Shown here piece after piece: positions 27,533 to 36,461 of a DNA stretch of 64,000 nucleotides. Below the pieces are notes generated by a model. It was not told the DNA's origin and ran no database searches. It was given only the letters and a program-made list of their open reading frames with translations. Both the position numbers and the translations under genes were made by a program. How positions within the stretch are numbered: position 1 is the stretch's first letter; the number at the start of each line of letters is the position of its first letter. This DNA comes from Sphingobium fuliginis (GTDB lineage Bacteria; Pseudomonadota; Alphaproteobacteria; Sphingomonadales; Sphingomonadaceae), in assembly GCF_004152845.1 (NCBI RefSeq), contig NZ_SEON01000002.1:186001-250000 (forward strand), written 5' to 3'.

Positions 27533-28417
27533 ATGCACGGCGCCGCACCCGAAACCCCCTCCCGGCTGATGATCGGGCGCCCGGAACTGGCGCTGATCGG
27601 CATCACCCTGCTGTGGGGCGGCACCTTCCTGATCGTGCATCAGGCGATGCGGCACAGCGGACCGCTGTTCTTCGTCGGACTGCGCTTCGGCACCGCCGCC
27701 CTGATCGCCCTCCCCCTCGCCCTGCCGGTCTTGCGCGGCGTCACGCGGCGGGAATGGCTGGCGGGGACGATGATCGGCTGCGGCATCTTCACCGGCTATA
27801 CGCTCCAGACCTGGGGCCTGCGGACGATCCCCAGCAGCACCTCCGCCTTCATCACGGCGGCCTATGTGCCGCTGGTCCCCATCCTGCAATGGATCGTCCT
27901 GCGCAGGCGGCCGCGCCTCGCAAGCTGGATCGGCGTGGCGCTGGCCTTTGCGGGACTGCTGCTGATCGCCGCGCCGCGGGACGGGCTGTCGCTCGGCCGG
28001 GGGGAGGCGCTGACGCTCATCAGCACGCTCGCCATCGCGCTGGAGATCATCTTCATCAGCCTCTGGGCGGGCCGCGTCGATGTGGCGCGGGTGACGTTCA
28101 TCCAGTTGGCGGTGACGTCCCTGCTCGCCTTCGCCTGCATGGTTCCGGCCGGAGAGGCCGTCCCGCCCATCAACTGGATCGTCATGCTGTCGGCCTGCGG
28201 GCTGGGCCTGATGACGGCGCTGATCCAGCTGGTGATGAACTGGGCGCAGCGCAGCGTGTCGGCCACCCGTGCAACGCTGATCTATGCCGGAGAGCCCGTC
28301 TGGGCGGGCCTGATCGGCTGGATCGCGGGCGACCGCCTGCCCGCCAGCGCCCTGCTGGGCGGCGCGCTGGTGGTCGCCGCCGTCATCGTCAGCGAAATCC
28401 GCTTCGGCAAGCCTTAG
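27533..28417 (+). CDS. DMT superfamily transporter (EamA domains)
   Basis: A 294-residue inner-membrane permease with about ten transmembrane helices arranged as two EamA repeats. The first begins ALIGITLLWGGTFLIVHQAM, the second ITLSTLAIALEIIF-like SLWAGRVDVARVTFIQLAVT. The end of the second repeat has RATLIYAGEPVWAGLIGWIA, a common DMT signature. Substrates in this superfamily range from amino acids to nucleosides and drugs and cannot be told here. Confidence 0.88.
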   Translation: MHGAAPETPSRLMIGRPELALIGITLLWGGTFLIVHQAMRHSGPLFFVGLRFGTAALIALPLALPVLRGVTRREWLAGTMIGCGIFTGYTLQTWGLRTIPSSTSAFITAAYVPLVPILQWIVLRRRPRLASWIGVALAFAGLLLIAAPRDGLSLGRGEALTLISTLAIALEIIFISLWAGRVDVARVTFIQLAVTSLLAFACMVPAGEAVPPINWIVMLSACGLGLMTALIQLVMNWAQRSVSATRATLIYAGEPVWAGLIGWIAGDRLPASALLGGALVVAAVIVSEIRFGKP

Positions 28418-28492
28418 GGCGCGCCGGGAGCAGCCGACCCGCAGCCGATCCGATGCAGCCATAGCGGAATCCTCCGCAGCGGCGGGACGCTA

Positions 28493-28574
28493 AGAGCATC
28501 GTGCGCAAAAGCGGGAACCGGTTTTGCGCACGATGCGCGCGCGGCCTGCGCAGGATTTAACGCAGCGCGCTCTA
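28493..28574. repeat. TAGAGC-ended palindromic repeat, copy 1
   Basis: An 82-bp dispersed repeat. One end carries AGAGCATCGTGCGCAAAAGC, the core AACCGGTT lies nearby, and the other end is AGCGCGCTCTA preceded by AGGATTTAACGC. The same blocks recur in reverse orientation at 42491-42595, and one end recurs at 50049-50061. The right end overlaps the stop codon of the enoyl-CoA hydratase-like gene: the element provides its TAG. Confidence 0.85.
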
Positions 28575-29327
28575 GCGGCGGAACACCGGCGCGCGCTTCT
28601 CGAAGAAGGCGGCGAACGCCTCCTGCGCCTCGGCGGATTGCATCGTCTGCTGGAACAGGCGCGCCTCCTCCTCGATCCGCTGGTTCAGCGCCGCCGGATC
28701 GCCCTTCATCAGCCGGCGCGTGGCGGCAAGCGCCTGGGGCGGCTTGGTCATCAGCAACGCCGCCTTCTGCCGGGCATGGTCCAGCAGCGCGTCTGCCGGG
28801 ACGATCGCCGTGACGAAACCCGCATGGTCGGCGGTCTGCGCATCCATCGGCTCGCCCAGAAGCAGCATCGACGCCGCCTTGGCATAGCCCAATATGGCCG
28901 GCGCCAGCAGGCTGGAGCCCGCCTCCGGCACGATCCCCAGATTGACGAAGGGCATGATGAACCGCACGTCGGGGCTCGCATAGACCAAGTCGCAATGGAA
29001 CAGCATGGTCGTCCCCACTCCCACGGCCAGACCCTGCACGGCGGCGACCACCGGCTTGTCGAAGGCGGCGATGGCGCGGATGAAGGCGAAGGCCGCTTCC
29101 CCGCCCTGCGGACCGGACATGAAATCCTTAAGGTCGTTCCCCGCGCAGAAGGCGTCGCCCTTGCCCGCGAACAGCACGGCGCCGATCCCGTCCCGCGCGG
29201 ATGCGTCGGCCAGCGCGGCGGTCATGGTGCGGTACATGTCGGCGGTCAGCGCATTCTTCTTTTCCGGCCGGTCGATGTGGATTTCGACGACGCCCTGATT
29301 TTCGACAATGGCTATCCCTTCGCTCAC
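28572..29327 (-). CDS. Enoyl-CoA hydratase/isomerase family protein
   Basis: A 251-residue crotonase-fold protein. The oxyanion-hole segment is AGKGDAFCAGNDLKDF and the second is PVVAAVQGLAVGVGTTML. The active-site loop FVNLGIVPEAGSSLL has the Glu in the PE position used by delta3,delta2-enoyl-CoA isomerases rather than the two-Glu pattern of classic hydratases, so an isomerase role is more likely. It would act in fatty-acid or related acyl-CoA degradation. The C-terminal end FEKRAPVFRR is normal and its stop is supplied by a repeat element. Confidence 0.85.
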   Translation of the reverse strand: MSEGIAIVENQGVVEIHIDRPEKKNALTADMYRTMTAALADASARDGIGAVLFAGKGDAFCAGNDLKDFMSGPQGGEAAFAFIRAIAAFDKPVVAAVQGLAVGVGTTMLFHCDLVYASPDVRFIMPFVNLGIVPEAGSSLLAPAILGYAKAASMLLLGEPMDAQTADHAGFVTAIVPADALLDHARQKAALLMTKPPQALAATRRLMKGDPAALNQRIEEEARLFQQTMQSAEAQEAFAAFFEKRAPVFRR

Positions 29328-29464
29328 GACCGGAGTCTCCTTGCTGTTCTTCCGCCCTTGTCACGGATGTCGCCGTGTCGCGGGCCTCTTGGTTCGTCGC
29401 GACTGTTGGCGCATCGGCACGAGCGCGTCTATCCTTTTCCGTCCATCCTGCCTAAAGGCGACCC

Positions 29465-30454
29465 ATGCAACGCCTGCGCGAGATACTGGACCCCTTCCTG
29501 CTGCTGCTGATCGGCACGGTGGCGCTCGCCTCCCTGCTGCCCGCCCGCGGGGAAGCCGCCGGCCTGGCCGGGGCGGCGGCCGATGCGGGCATCGTCCTGC
29601 TTTTCTTCCTGCACGGCGCCAAGCTGTCGCGGGAGGCGATCTGGAACGGCGCCCGGGCCTGGAAACTGCACCTGGCGACCCTGGGAACGACCTTCGCGGT
29701 CTTTCCCCTGATCGGCCTGGCGACTCAGCAGGCGGCGGCGATCCCGCCTTCGATGCGGGCGGGGCTGCTGTTCCTGACGCTGCTGCCCTCCACGGTGCAA
29801 TCCTCGATCGCCTTCACCGCCATTGCGCGGGGCAATGTCGCGGCGGCGGTGGTCAGCGCATCCTTCTCCAACCTGCTGGGCATCGTCCTGACGCCGCTGC
29901 TGGTCGCGCTGACGATGGAGAAGAACGGAACGGGCGGCCTGATCTCGCTCTCTTCGGTCGAGGACATCGTGCTGCAACTGCTGCTGCCCTTCGTCATCGG
30001 CCACCTGTCCCGGCCATGGATCGGCGGCTTCGTCAGCCGGCACAAGGCGATGCTGGGGCGGGTGGATCGCGGATCGATCCTGCTGGTGGTCTATTCCGCC
30101 TTCAGCGCGGCGGTGGTGGAAGGATTGTGGCAGAAGGTGTCGCGCGGCGAATTGCTGCTGCTGGCCGCGATCTGCATCGCCATGCTGGTCGTCGTGCTGG
30201 TCTTCACCTTGCTGCTGGGACGGCTGCTCGGCCTGTCGCGGGAGGACGCGATCGTGCTGCAATTCTGCGGATCGAAGAAGAGCCTGGCGTCGGGCGTGCC
30301 CATCGCCGGGGTGCTGTTCCCCGCCAGTGCGGTGGGGCCGATCCTGCTGCCGGTCATGCTGTTCCACCAGATACAGTTGATGGCCTGCGCCTTCCTCGCC
30401 CGCCGCTACGGCGCGGCGGCGGATGCCGAAACCCGTCTGGCGGCGGCGGGCTGA
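29465..30454 (+). CDS. Bile acid:sodium symporter family permease (YfeH-like)
   Basis: A 329-residue inner-membrane protein with about ten helices, of the SBF-like family. Supporting phrases are LLFFLHGAKLSREAIWNG, LTLLPSTVQSSIAFTAIARG, SASFSNLLGIVLTPLL and FCGSKKSLASGVPIAGVLF, the last with the unwound helix motif conserved in this family. The physiological substrate is unknown. CCTAAAGGCG lies 5-14 bp before the ATG, a possible -10 box that would make the transcript nearly leaderless. The stop is 4 bp before the phosphoribosyltransferase start, so the two are probably co-transcribed. Confidence 0.85.
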   Translation: MQRLREILDPFLLLLIGTVALASLLPARGEAAGLAGAAADAGIVLLFFLHGAKLSREAIWNGARAWKLHLATLGTTFAVFPLIGLATQQAAAIPPSMRAGLLFLTLLPSTVQSSIAFTAIARGNVAAAVVSASFSNLLGIVLTPLLVALTMEKNGTGGLISLSSVEDIVLQLLLPFVIGHLSRPWIGGFVSRHKAMLGRVDRGSILLVVYSAFSAAVVEGLWQKVSRGELLLLAAICIAMLVVVLVFTLLLGRLLGLSREDAIVLQFCGSKKSLASGVPIAGVLFPASAVGPILLPVMLFHQIQLMACAFLARRYGAAADAETRLAAAG

Positions 30455-30458
30455 CGCG

Positions 30459-30974
30459 ATGGGCCAGCCGATCCTGACCCCTGTCACCATGGATGCGTTC
30501 CTGGCCCAGATCGATGCGCTGGCCCGCGCGCTGGCGGCGTCGCAATGGCGGCCCGATTATCTGGTGGGCATCGGACGCGGCGGCCTGGTGCCCGCCACCT
30601 ATCTCAGCCATGCGACCGGCCTCGCCATGCTGTCGGTCGACCTGTCGGCGAAGCTGCCCGATTTCGGAGAGGCGCTGCTGGCCGGCCTGGCGCAGCGCGT
30701 GGCGACAGGCGAAACGCTGCTGTTCGTCGACGACATCAACGACAGCGGACGGACGATCAATGCCGTGCGCAATGCCCTGGCGGCCGCTCCCGCCGCAGGG
30801 GTGCGCTTCGCGGTCCTGATCGACAATATCCGGTCCGCCGCCACGGTGGACTATCGCGCGGAAACGATCGACCGGGACGCGACGAAGGACTGGTTCGTCT
30901 TTCCGTGGGAGGCGGTGGCCAGCCGGGACAGCCTATTGGCCGACTGGGGCGAGGTGCCGGAAAGAACGGCTTAG
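30459..30974 (+). CDS. Phosphoribosyltransferase (xanthine/hypoxanthine type)
   Basis: A 171-residue type I phosphoribosyltransferase. The PRPP-binding loop is ETLLFVDDINDSGRTINAVR (the two acidic residues followed by SGRT). The N-terminal half has DYLVGIGRGGLVPATYLSHA, the PPi loop and hood region. Size and layout suit a xanthine-guanine or hypoxanthine salvage enzyme rather than an orotate enzyme. The start at 30459 (MGQPILTP) is 4 bp after the symporter stop and is preferred to the overlapping in-frame start at 30423. Confidence 0.8.
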   Translation: MGQPILTPVTMDAFLAQIDALARALAASQWRPDYLVGIGRGGLVPATYLSHATGLAMLSVDLSAKLPDFGEALLAGLAQRVATGETLLFVDDINDSGRTINAVRNALAAAPAAGVRFAVLIDNIRSAATVDYRAETIDRDATKDWFVFPWEAVASRDSLLADWGEVPERTA

Positions 30975-31043
30975 GACAGGTCCGACCGCCGCCATTGCCG
31001 GAAAAACGAGGTTGTTATACATACGTAAAATCTATCGGCTGGG

Positions 31044-32216
31044 GTGGGGCGCGGGATAGTGGAGGAAGGCGGGCAACTGGCGGACCCGGATGCGGCATGG
31101 AGCCTGCCGGCATGGACCTATCGCGATCCCGAATTTTTCGAGCTGGAGCTGCGCCGGATATTCCGCCCCTCCTGGCAGATCGTGGCGCATGAAAGCGACA
31201 TTCCCGCTCCCGGCGATTTCCGCACGCTGGACTATATCGGGGAAAGCGTCATCCTGATCCGGGGCGGGGACGGCGTCATCCGCGCCTTCGCCAATGTCTG
31301 CCGCCATCGCGGCGCGCGGATCGTGGACGCCGCCGCGGGCTGCGCCAGGAAGCTCACCTGCCCCTATCATGGCTGGACCTATGACGACCGGGGCCGCCTG
31401 ACCGGGGTGCCGCTGAAGGCCGGCTACGACTTCGACCCCGCCCGCCATGGGCTCCACGCCGTGGAGGTCGAGGATTTCCACGGCTTTCTCTTCGTCAGGC
31501 TGGAGGATGACGGCGGCCCCGGCGTCGCGGAGATGATGGCGCCCCATGGTCAGGAGATCGCGGCCTATCGCTTCGCGGACTTGAGGGCCATGGGGCGCAT
31601 GACGCTGCGGCCCCGCGCGGTGAACTGGAAGATCATCGGGGACAATTATTCGGACGGGCTGCATATCGCGGTCGCGCATCCCGGACTGCGGCGCCTGATG
31701 GGGGAGGGCTATCGGGTGGAAACCGGCGCCCATGCCGACCGGATGTGCGGGCCGATCCTCCGCCAGCCCTCCTCCAACCCGTCCGAGCGGGCCTATCAGC
31801 ATTTCCTGCCGCGCATACCGCATCTGGGGGATGAGCGGCAGCGGCTTTGGACCTATTTCAGGCTGTGGCCCAATATCGCCTTCGACATATATCCCGACCA
31901 GGTGGACTTCATGCAGTGGCTGCCGCTGTCCCCCACCCGATCGCTGATCCGGGAGGTTCCCTATGCGATTCCTGACGAGCGGCGGGAAATGAAGGCCGCC
32001 CGCTACCTCAACTGGCGGATCAACCGGCGGGTGAATGCGGAGGACAGCGCCCTGCTGGACCGGGTGCAGGCGGGCCTTTCCTCGGAAAGCTTCACCGTCG
32101 GCCCCCTGTCGACGCAGGAGGTCGCGCTCCGCCATTTCTGCGCGCGGATGCGGCGGATCATTCCGCAGGCGCGGCTGCATCGCGCCCCGGCCCCGGGATG
32201 GAGCCGGGCGGCATGA
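31044..32216 (+). CDS. Rieske non-heme iron oxygenase, catalytic subunit
   Basis: A 390-residue ring-hydroxylating-oxygenase-type subunit. The Rieske [2Fe-2S] ligands are Cys86-x-His88 (NVCRHRG) and Cys106-x2-His109 (TCPYHGW). The mononuclear iron site is in GDNYSDGLHIAVAH (His207 and His212). The start is a GTG at 31044 or 31059; neither has a clear ribosome site. No dedicated reductase or small subunit is adjacent, but a flavoprotein gene is translationally coupled downstream. The substrate is unknown; such enzymes hydroxylate or demethylate aromatics, quaternary amines or lipids. Confidence 0.88.
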   Translation: MGRGIVEEGGQLADPDAAWSLPAWTYRDPEFFELELRRIFRPSWQIVAHESDIPAPGDFRTLDYIGESVILIRGGDGVIRAFANVCRHRGARIVDAAAGCARKLTCPYHGWTYDDRGRLTGVPLKAGYDFDPARHGLHAVEVEDFHGFLFVRLEDDGGPGVAEMMAPHGQEIAAYRFADLRAMGRMTLRPRAVNWKIIGDNYSDGLHIAVAHPGLRRLMGEGYRVETGAHADRMCGPILRQPSSNPSERAYQHFLPRIPHLGDERQRLWTYFRLWPNIAFDIYPDQVDFMQWLPLSPTRSLIREVPYAIPDERREMKAARYLNWRINRRVNAEDSALLDRVQAGLSSESFTVGPLSTQEVALRHFCARMRRIIPQARLHRAPAPGWSRAA

Positions 32217-33823
32217 CCGGGGCCTATGACGCGGTCATCATCGGCGGCGGGCATAACGGGCTGGTCTGCGCCTTCTATCTGGCGCGGGCCGGCTACCGGG
32301 TGCGGATACTGGAACGGCGCGCTATCGTGGGCGGCGCCGCCGTGACGGAGGAGTTCCACCCAGGCTTCCGCAATTCGGTGGCAAGCTACACGGTCAGCCT
32401 GCTCCACCCCAAGGTGATAAGCGACATGCGGCTGGCCGAACATGGCTATCGCGTGCTCGAACGGCCGATCAGCAATTTCTTCCCCCAGCCGGACGGCCGC
32501 TATCTGAAGCTGGGCGGCGGGCTGGAGCGGACGCAGGCGGAATTCGCGAAGTTCAGCCAGAAAGACGCCGCCACCCTCCCCGCTTATTATGACGCGCTGG
32601 AGGTGGTGGCGGACCTGCTGCGCGACATGACGCTGAAGGCGCCGCCCAATGCGGGCGACGGGCTGGCGATGATCGCCGCCGCGCTCCGGCAGGGACGGCG
32701 AATGGGCAGCCTGACGCTGGAACAGCAGCGCGACGTGCTGGAACTGTTCACCCGCTCGGCACGCGGCTTCCTCGACGGCTGGTTCGAGAGCGAGGCGGTG
32801 AAGGCCGCCTTCGGCTTCGACGCGATCGTGGGCAACTATGCCTCCCCCGACGCGCCGGGCAGCGCCTATGTGCTGCTGCACCATGTCTTCGGGGAGGTGA
32901 ACGGGAAGAAGGGCGCCTGGGGCCACAGCGTCGGCGGCATGGGCACGATCACCCGGATCATGGCGCAGGTGGTGCGTGGCCTCGGCGTGGAAATCAGCCT
33001 GGAGGCGCCGGTCGCATCCGTGCTGGTCGACGGCGCGCGCGCCGTGGGCGTCCGGCTGGAAAGCGGCGAGGAGGTGATGGGCAGGGCCGTCATCGCCAAT
33101 GTCGGACCGAAACTGCTCTACGAGCGGCTGATGGACCCCGCCGACCTGCCGCCGGATTTCCTGAGGCGCATCCGCGGGTTCAAAACGGCGTCGGGCACCT
33201 TCCGCATGAATGTCGCGCTGTCGTCCCTGCCCGACTTCACCTGCCTGCCCGGCATGGGCGAACATCACCAGTCGGGCATCATCATCGCGCCCACGCTCGA
33301 CTATATGGACCGCGCCTATATGGACGCGAAGCGCGAAGGCTGGTCGCGCGAGCCGATCGTGGAGATGCTGATCCCCTCGACCGTGGACGAAAGCCTCGCC
33401 CCGGCCGGCTGCCATGTGGCCAGCCTCTTCTGCCAGCAATTCGCGCCGGTCCTGCCCGACGGACGCCGTTGGGACGATGAGCGGGAGGCGGCGGCGGATC
33501 GCATCGTCGCCACGGTCGACGCCCATGCGCCCGGCTTCGCCCGATCGGTGATCGCGCGGGACATTCTCTCCCCGCTCGACCTCGAACGGAAATTCGGGCT
33601 GGTCGGCGGCGACATCATGCATGGCAACATGACCCTGGACCAGCTCTGGGCGGCGCGCCCGGTCCTGGGCCACGGCGCCTATCGCGGACCCCTGAAGGGC
33701 CTCTACATGTGCGGCGCGGGCACCCATCCGGGCGGCGGCGTGACCGGCGCGCCCGGCCACAATGCCGCGCGGGAGGTGATGAAGGACGGCGCGCTGCTGG
33801 GCCGCTGGCTCGGACGGGGCTGA
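32213..33823 (+). CDS. FAD-dependent oxidoreductase, phytoene-desaturase/PYROXD2-like
   Basis: A 536-residue flavoprotein. The N-terminal dinucleotide motif is [20 protein letters not shown], followed by [18 protein letters not shown], the family's second FAD contact. The C-terminal FAD segment is [20 protein letters not shown], typical of carotenoid-desaturase-like and PYROXD2-like enzymes. The ATG at 32213 overlaps the Rieske stop as ATGA and is preferred to the ATG five codons upstream. Coupling suggests it processes the same substrate as the Rieske enzyme or supplies it; electron delivery to the oxygenase is less likely, as no reductase-type cofactor sites are seen. Confidence 0.85.
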   Translation: MTGAYDAVIIGGGHNGLVCAFYLARAGYRVRILERRAIVGGAAVTEEFHPGFRNSVASYTVSLLHPKVISDMRLAEHGYRVLERPISNFFPQPDGRYLKLGGGLERTQAEFAKFSQKDAATLPAYYDALEVVADLLRDMTLKAPPNAGDGLAMIAAALRQGRRMGSLTLEQQRDVLELFTRSARGFLDGWFESEAVKAAFGFDAIVGNYASPDAPGSAYVLLHHVFGEVNGKKGAWGHSVGGMGTITRIMAQVVRGLGVEISLEAPVASVLVDGARAVGVRLESGEEVMGRAVIANVGPKLLYERLMDPADLPPDFLRRIRGFKTASGTFRMNVALSSLPDFTCLPGMGEHHQSGIIIAPTLDYMDRAYMDAKREGWSREPIVEMLIPSTVDESLAPAGCHVASLFCQQFAPVLPDGRRWDDEREAAADRIVATVDAHAPGFARSVIARDILSPLDLERKFGLVGGDIMHGNMTLDQLWAARPVLGHGAYRGPLKGLYMCGAGTHPGGGVTGAPGHNAAREVMKDGALLGRWLGRG

Positions 33824-33850
33824 ACCTGCCGCGCAGGAAGGGGAGCATAC

Positions 33851-33877
33851 TTGCCCTCTTCCCCACCCTCGCCTAAA
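33851..33877 (+). promoter_or_regulatory. Candidate promoter of pyrB
   Basis: TTGCCC (33851-33856) and CCTAAA (33872-33877) are separated by 15 bp, and the second box ends 10 bp before the pyrB ATG. A similar pair, TTGCTC-N15-GCTAAA, stands before tRNA-Trp at 36405-36431. If real, the pyrB transcript would have almost no leader. The spacing is short for sigma-70, so this is tentative. Confidence 0.35.
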
Positions 33878-33887
33878 GCGTCGGCTC

Positions 33888-34898
33888 ATGCCCGACATCC
33901 CCGTTTCCTCCACCCAGTCCGATCTTGAAGGGGGCGACCTGACCGGCCGGGCGCTGTTCCCGCATCGGCATCTGCTCTCCATCGCGGACCTCAAGCCATG
34001 GGAAATCCGCTTCCTCCTCGATGAGGCGGAACATTGGGCCAGGAGCAACCGGGGCGGCGCGCGCAAGCATGACGACCGGCTGGCCGGCATGACCCAGATC
34101 AACGCCTTTTTCGAAAACAGCACGCGCACGCTGCTGTCCTTCGAGATCGCGGGCAAGCGCCTGGGCGCCGACGTCGTCAACATGCACGCCGGCCAGTCCA
34201 GCGTGAAGAAGGGCGAGACGCTGATCGACACCGCCATGACGCTCAACGCCATGGCCGCCGACGTGATCGTCATCCGCCACGCCAGCTCCGGCGCGGTCGC
34301 GCTGATCGCGGACAAGGTGGACTGCCCCGTGCTGAACGCGGGCGACGGCTGGCACCAGCATCCGACCCAGGCCCTGCTCGACGCCCTCACCATCCGCCGG
34401 CGCAAGGGCGGGTTCGAGGGGCTGATCGTCGCGATCTGCGGCGACGTGCTGCACAGCCGGGTGGCGCGCTCGAACATGCTCTGCCTCGCGGCCCTCGGCG
34501 CGCAGGTCCGCGCCGTCGCCCCGCCGACGCTGATGCCGCCGGAGGTCGAGATGCTGGGCGCGACGCCCTACACCCGCATGGACGAAGGGCTGGAGGGCGC
34601 GGACGTCGTCATGATGCTGCGGCTCCAGAATGAACGGATGGACGGCGCCTTCATCCCCTCCCCGCGCGAATATCACATGCTCTACGGACTGACGCCGGAA
34701 CGGCTGGCCATCGCCAGACCCGACGCGCTGGTGATGCACCCCGGCCCGATGAACCGGGGCGTGGAGATCGCCAGCGTCGTCGCCGATCACCCGCAACGCT
34801 CCGCCATCACGGAACAGGTGGAAATGGGCGTCGCCATCCGCATGGCCTGCCTGGACGTGCTGACCAGAGGCGCGCGCGGCGTGGAGGGTTGGGCATGA
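33888..34898 (+). CDS. pyrB: Aspartate carbamoyltransferase catalytic subunit
   Basis: A 336-residue ATCase catalytic chain, which joins carbamoyl phosphate and aspartate in pyrimidine synthesis. Signatures: the carbamoyl-phosphate loop [32 protein letters not shown], the [10 protein letters not shown] region and [13 protein letters not shown]. Length fits the class that assembles with dihydroorotase-like partners. No pyrI regulatory subunit is nearby; instead the gene is followed by a dihydroorotase-like gene lacking metal ligands, as in ATCases that need a non-catalytic DHOase homologue for assembly. Confidence 0.95.
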   Translation: MPDIPVSSTQSDLEGGDLTGRALFPHRHLLSIADLKPWEIRFLLDEAEHWARSNRGGARKHDDRLAGMTQINAFFENSTRTLLSFEIAGKRLGADVVNMHAGQSSVKKGETLIDTAMTLNAMAADVIVIRHASSGAVALIADKVDCPVLNAGDGWHQHPTQALLDALTIRRRKGGFEGLIVAICGDVLHSRVARSNMLCLAALGAQVRAVAPPTLMPPEVEMLGATPYTRMDEGLEGADVVMMLRLQNERMDGAFIPSPREYHMLYGLTPERLAIARPDALVMHPGPMNRGVEIASVVADHPQRSAITEQVEMGVAIRMACLDVLTRGARGVEGWA

Positions 34899-34908
34899 CG
34901 AGCCCCTC

Positions 34909-35015
34909 TCTCGTCATCCCCGCCCGTTCCTTCGCCACGTCCGCCCGCTCCTCAGTCATCCCCGCCCCCTCACCCGTCATCCCCGCGAAGGCGGGGACCC
35001 ATCTCCCGCCCCATC
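34909..35015. repeat. Degenerate CATCCCCGCC array ending in a palindromic repeat
   Basis: The spacer between pyrB and the dihydroorotase-like gene contains repeated variants of CGTCATCCCCGCC, the last running into CCCCGCGAAGGCGGGG, a perfect hairpin, then ACCCATCTCCC. The same organisation recurs at 55590-55770. A short plus-strand reading frame through it encodes the PAKAG-type peptide often mis-annotated from this repeat; I do not call it as a gene. Confidence 0.7.
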
Positions 35016-35067
35016 CCAAAACGCAAGGCAGGGGGATTGACGGCATTGGCCGCAAGGTGAATCCGAA

Positions 35068-36291
35068 ATGACCAAACTCGCCATCATCAACGGAAAGCTG
35101 GCCGACCCCGCAGGCAATGACCTCGCCACCGGCGTCATCCTGATCGAGGATGACCGCATCCTCGCAACCGGCGACATCACCGTGCCGCAAGATGCCGAAA
35201 CCATCGACGCGGCGGGCCTCGTCGTCGCGCCCGGCCTCGTCGACCTCGGCGTTTTCGCCACCGACAAGCCGGCCTTCCACTTCGGCGGCATCACCCGCGC
35301 CGCGCTGATGCCCGATCAATCCTCCCCGCTGGACGACGCCGGCCTCATCCGCCAGGCGACGCGGGCGGGCAAGCCCGACTTCTGGGTCCACCCCATCGCG
35401 GCGGCCACCCGCGGCCTGAAGGGGGCGGAGCTGGCGGAGATCGGCATGATGCAGGCCGCAGGGGCGAAGGCGGTCGGCACCGGACGCCAGTGGATCGCCG
35501 ATTCCGGCGTGATGATGCGCGTGCTGTCCTATGCCTCGGGCCTTGGCCTCACCGTCATCACCCATGCGGAGGATAGCGGCCTTGCGGGCAAGGCCGTGGC
35601 GACCAGCGGCGAAACGGCGACGCGGCTCGGCCTGCCCCACGCGCCCGCCTGCGCCGAAGCGATGGCGATCGCCCGCGACATCATGCTGGCGCGGGTGACC
35701 GGCGGCGCGATCCATTTCCGGCTGGTGACGACCCGGGCAGGTTTCGACCTGATCCGCGCGGCCAGGGCGGATGGCCTCAGGATCACCTGCGGCATCAGCC
35801 CGGCCTATCTCTTCCTCTCCGACAATGCGGTGACGGATTTCCGCACCTTCGCGCGCCTCTCTCCGCCGCTCCGGTCGGAGGACGACCGGAAGGCCGCGAT
35901 CGAAGCGGTCGCGGACGGCACCGTCGACGTCATCACGTCCAGCCACGATCCCCGCGGGCCGGAGGACAAGCGCCTGCCCTTCGCGGACGCCGCCCCCGGC
36001 ATGGCCGGCGCGGAAACGCTGCTCGCCCTGTCGCTCAACCTGGTGCGGGACGGGCATGTGACGCTCAACCGGCTGATGACGCTGCTCAGCGCCAACCCGG
36101 CAAGGATATTGGGCGTCAACGGCGGCAGCTTCGCGGCGGGCGCCGCCGCCGACCTGATCTTCATCGATCCGGACGCGCCGTGGATCGTGGATTCGGGGAA
36201 GATGGCCGCCCAGGCCGGAAACACGCCGTTCGACCGCATGCCCGTGCAGGGCCGCGTGCGCAGGATCATGAAGGGCGGGAATTTCCTCTAG
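35068..36291 (+). CDS. Dihydroorotase-like protein lacking metal ligands (probable PyrB partner)
   Basis: A 407-residue amidohydrolase-fold protein of the dihydroorotase family. The family's metal-binding DxHxH is replaced: APGLVDLGVFATD has Gly61 and Phe63 where the histidines should be. Of the later ligands, His166 is kept (ITHAED), but the second histidine aligns with Leu219 (IHFRLVTT) and the catalytic Asp with Ser292 (VITSSHDPR). It is therefore probably not an active dihydroorotase. In pseudomonads an inactive homologue encoded next to pyrB (PyrX / PyrC') is required for ATCase assembly, and this gene's position suggests the same. It is commonly annotated pyrC. Confidence 0.85.
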   Translation: MTKLAIINGKLADPAGNDLATGVILIEDDRILATGDITVPQDAETIDAAGLVVAPGLVDLGVFATDKPAFHFGGITRAALMPDQSSPLDDAGLIRQATRAGKPDFWVHPIAAATRGLKGAELAEIGMMQAAGAKAVGTGRQWIADSGVMMRVLSYASGLGLTVITHAEDSGLAGKAVATSGETATRLGLPHAPACAEAMAIARDIMLARVTGGAIHFRLVTTRAGFDLIRAARADGLRITCGISPAYLFLSDNAVTDFRTFARLSPPLRSEDDRKAAIEAVADGTVDVITSSHDPRGPEDKRLPFADAAPGMAGAETLLALSLNLVRDGHVTLNRLMTLLSANPARILGVNGGSFAAGAAADLIFIDPDAPWIVDSGKMAAQAGNTPFDRMPVQGRVRRIMKGGNFL

Positions 36292-36344
36292 GGCGATCTC
36301 CAGTGAAATGGCCCATTCCCAAGGTTCGGAAATCACGGCAGGCA

Positions 36345-36402
36345 GGGAAAACCGAGGGCATGTTCCGATTCCATCCAATCGGAACATGCCCTCGGTTTTC
36401 CC
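36345..36402. repeat. Perfect 26-bp hairpin with 6-nt loop
   Basis: Positions 36345-36370 are exactly complementary to 36377-36402, with loop CCATCC. The arms start GGGAAAACCGAGG. It sits between the dihydroorotase-like gene and tRNA-Trp. There is no T-run after it, so it is not a standard intrinsic terminator, though it could stop transcription by another route or act as a processing site. Confidence 0.85.
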
Positions 36403-36461
36403 GCTTGCTCTCCCCGGCGGGCCACGCTAAAGCGCCCTCCTTCGCTGGCCCCGGCCAGTGC

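Noticed and set aside
28418..28571. Intrinsic terminator for the DMT transporter gene
   Set aside because: The hairpin present belongs to the TAGAGC-ended repeat and is not followed by a T-run on either strand, so I list it as a repeat only.
32003..34477. 824-codon minus-strand open frame
   Set aside because: Antisense to the Rieske 3' end, the flavoprotein and pyrB, which all show clear family motifs on the plus strand.
34895..35071. Small ORF encoding SLVIPARSF...PAKAGTH
   Set aside because: It is the translation of a dispersed palindromic repeat between pyrB and the dihydroorotase-like gene, a familiar annotation artefact.
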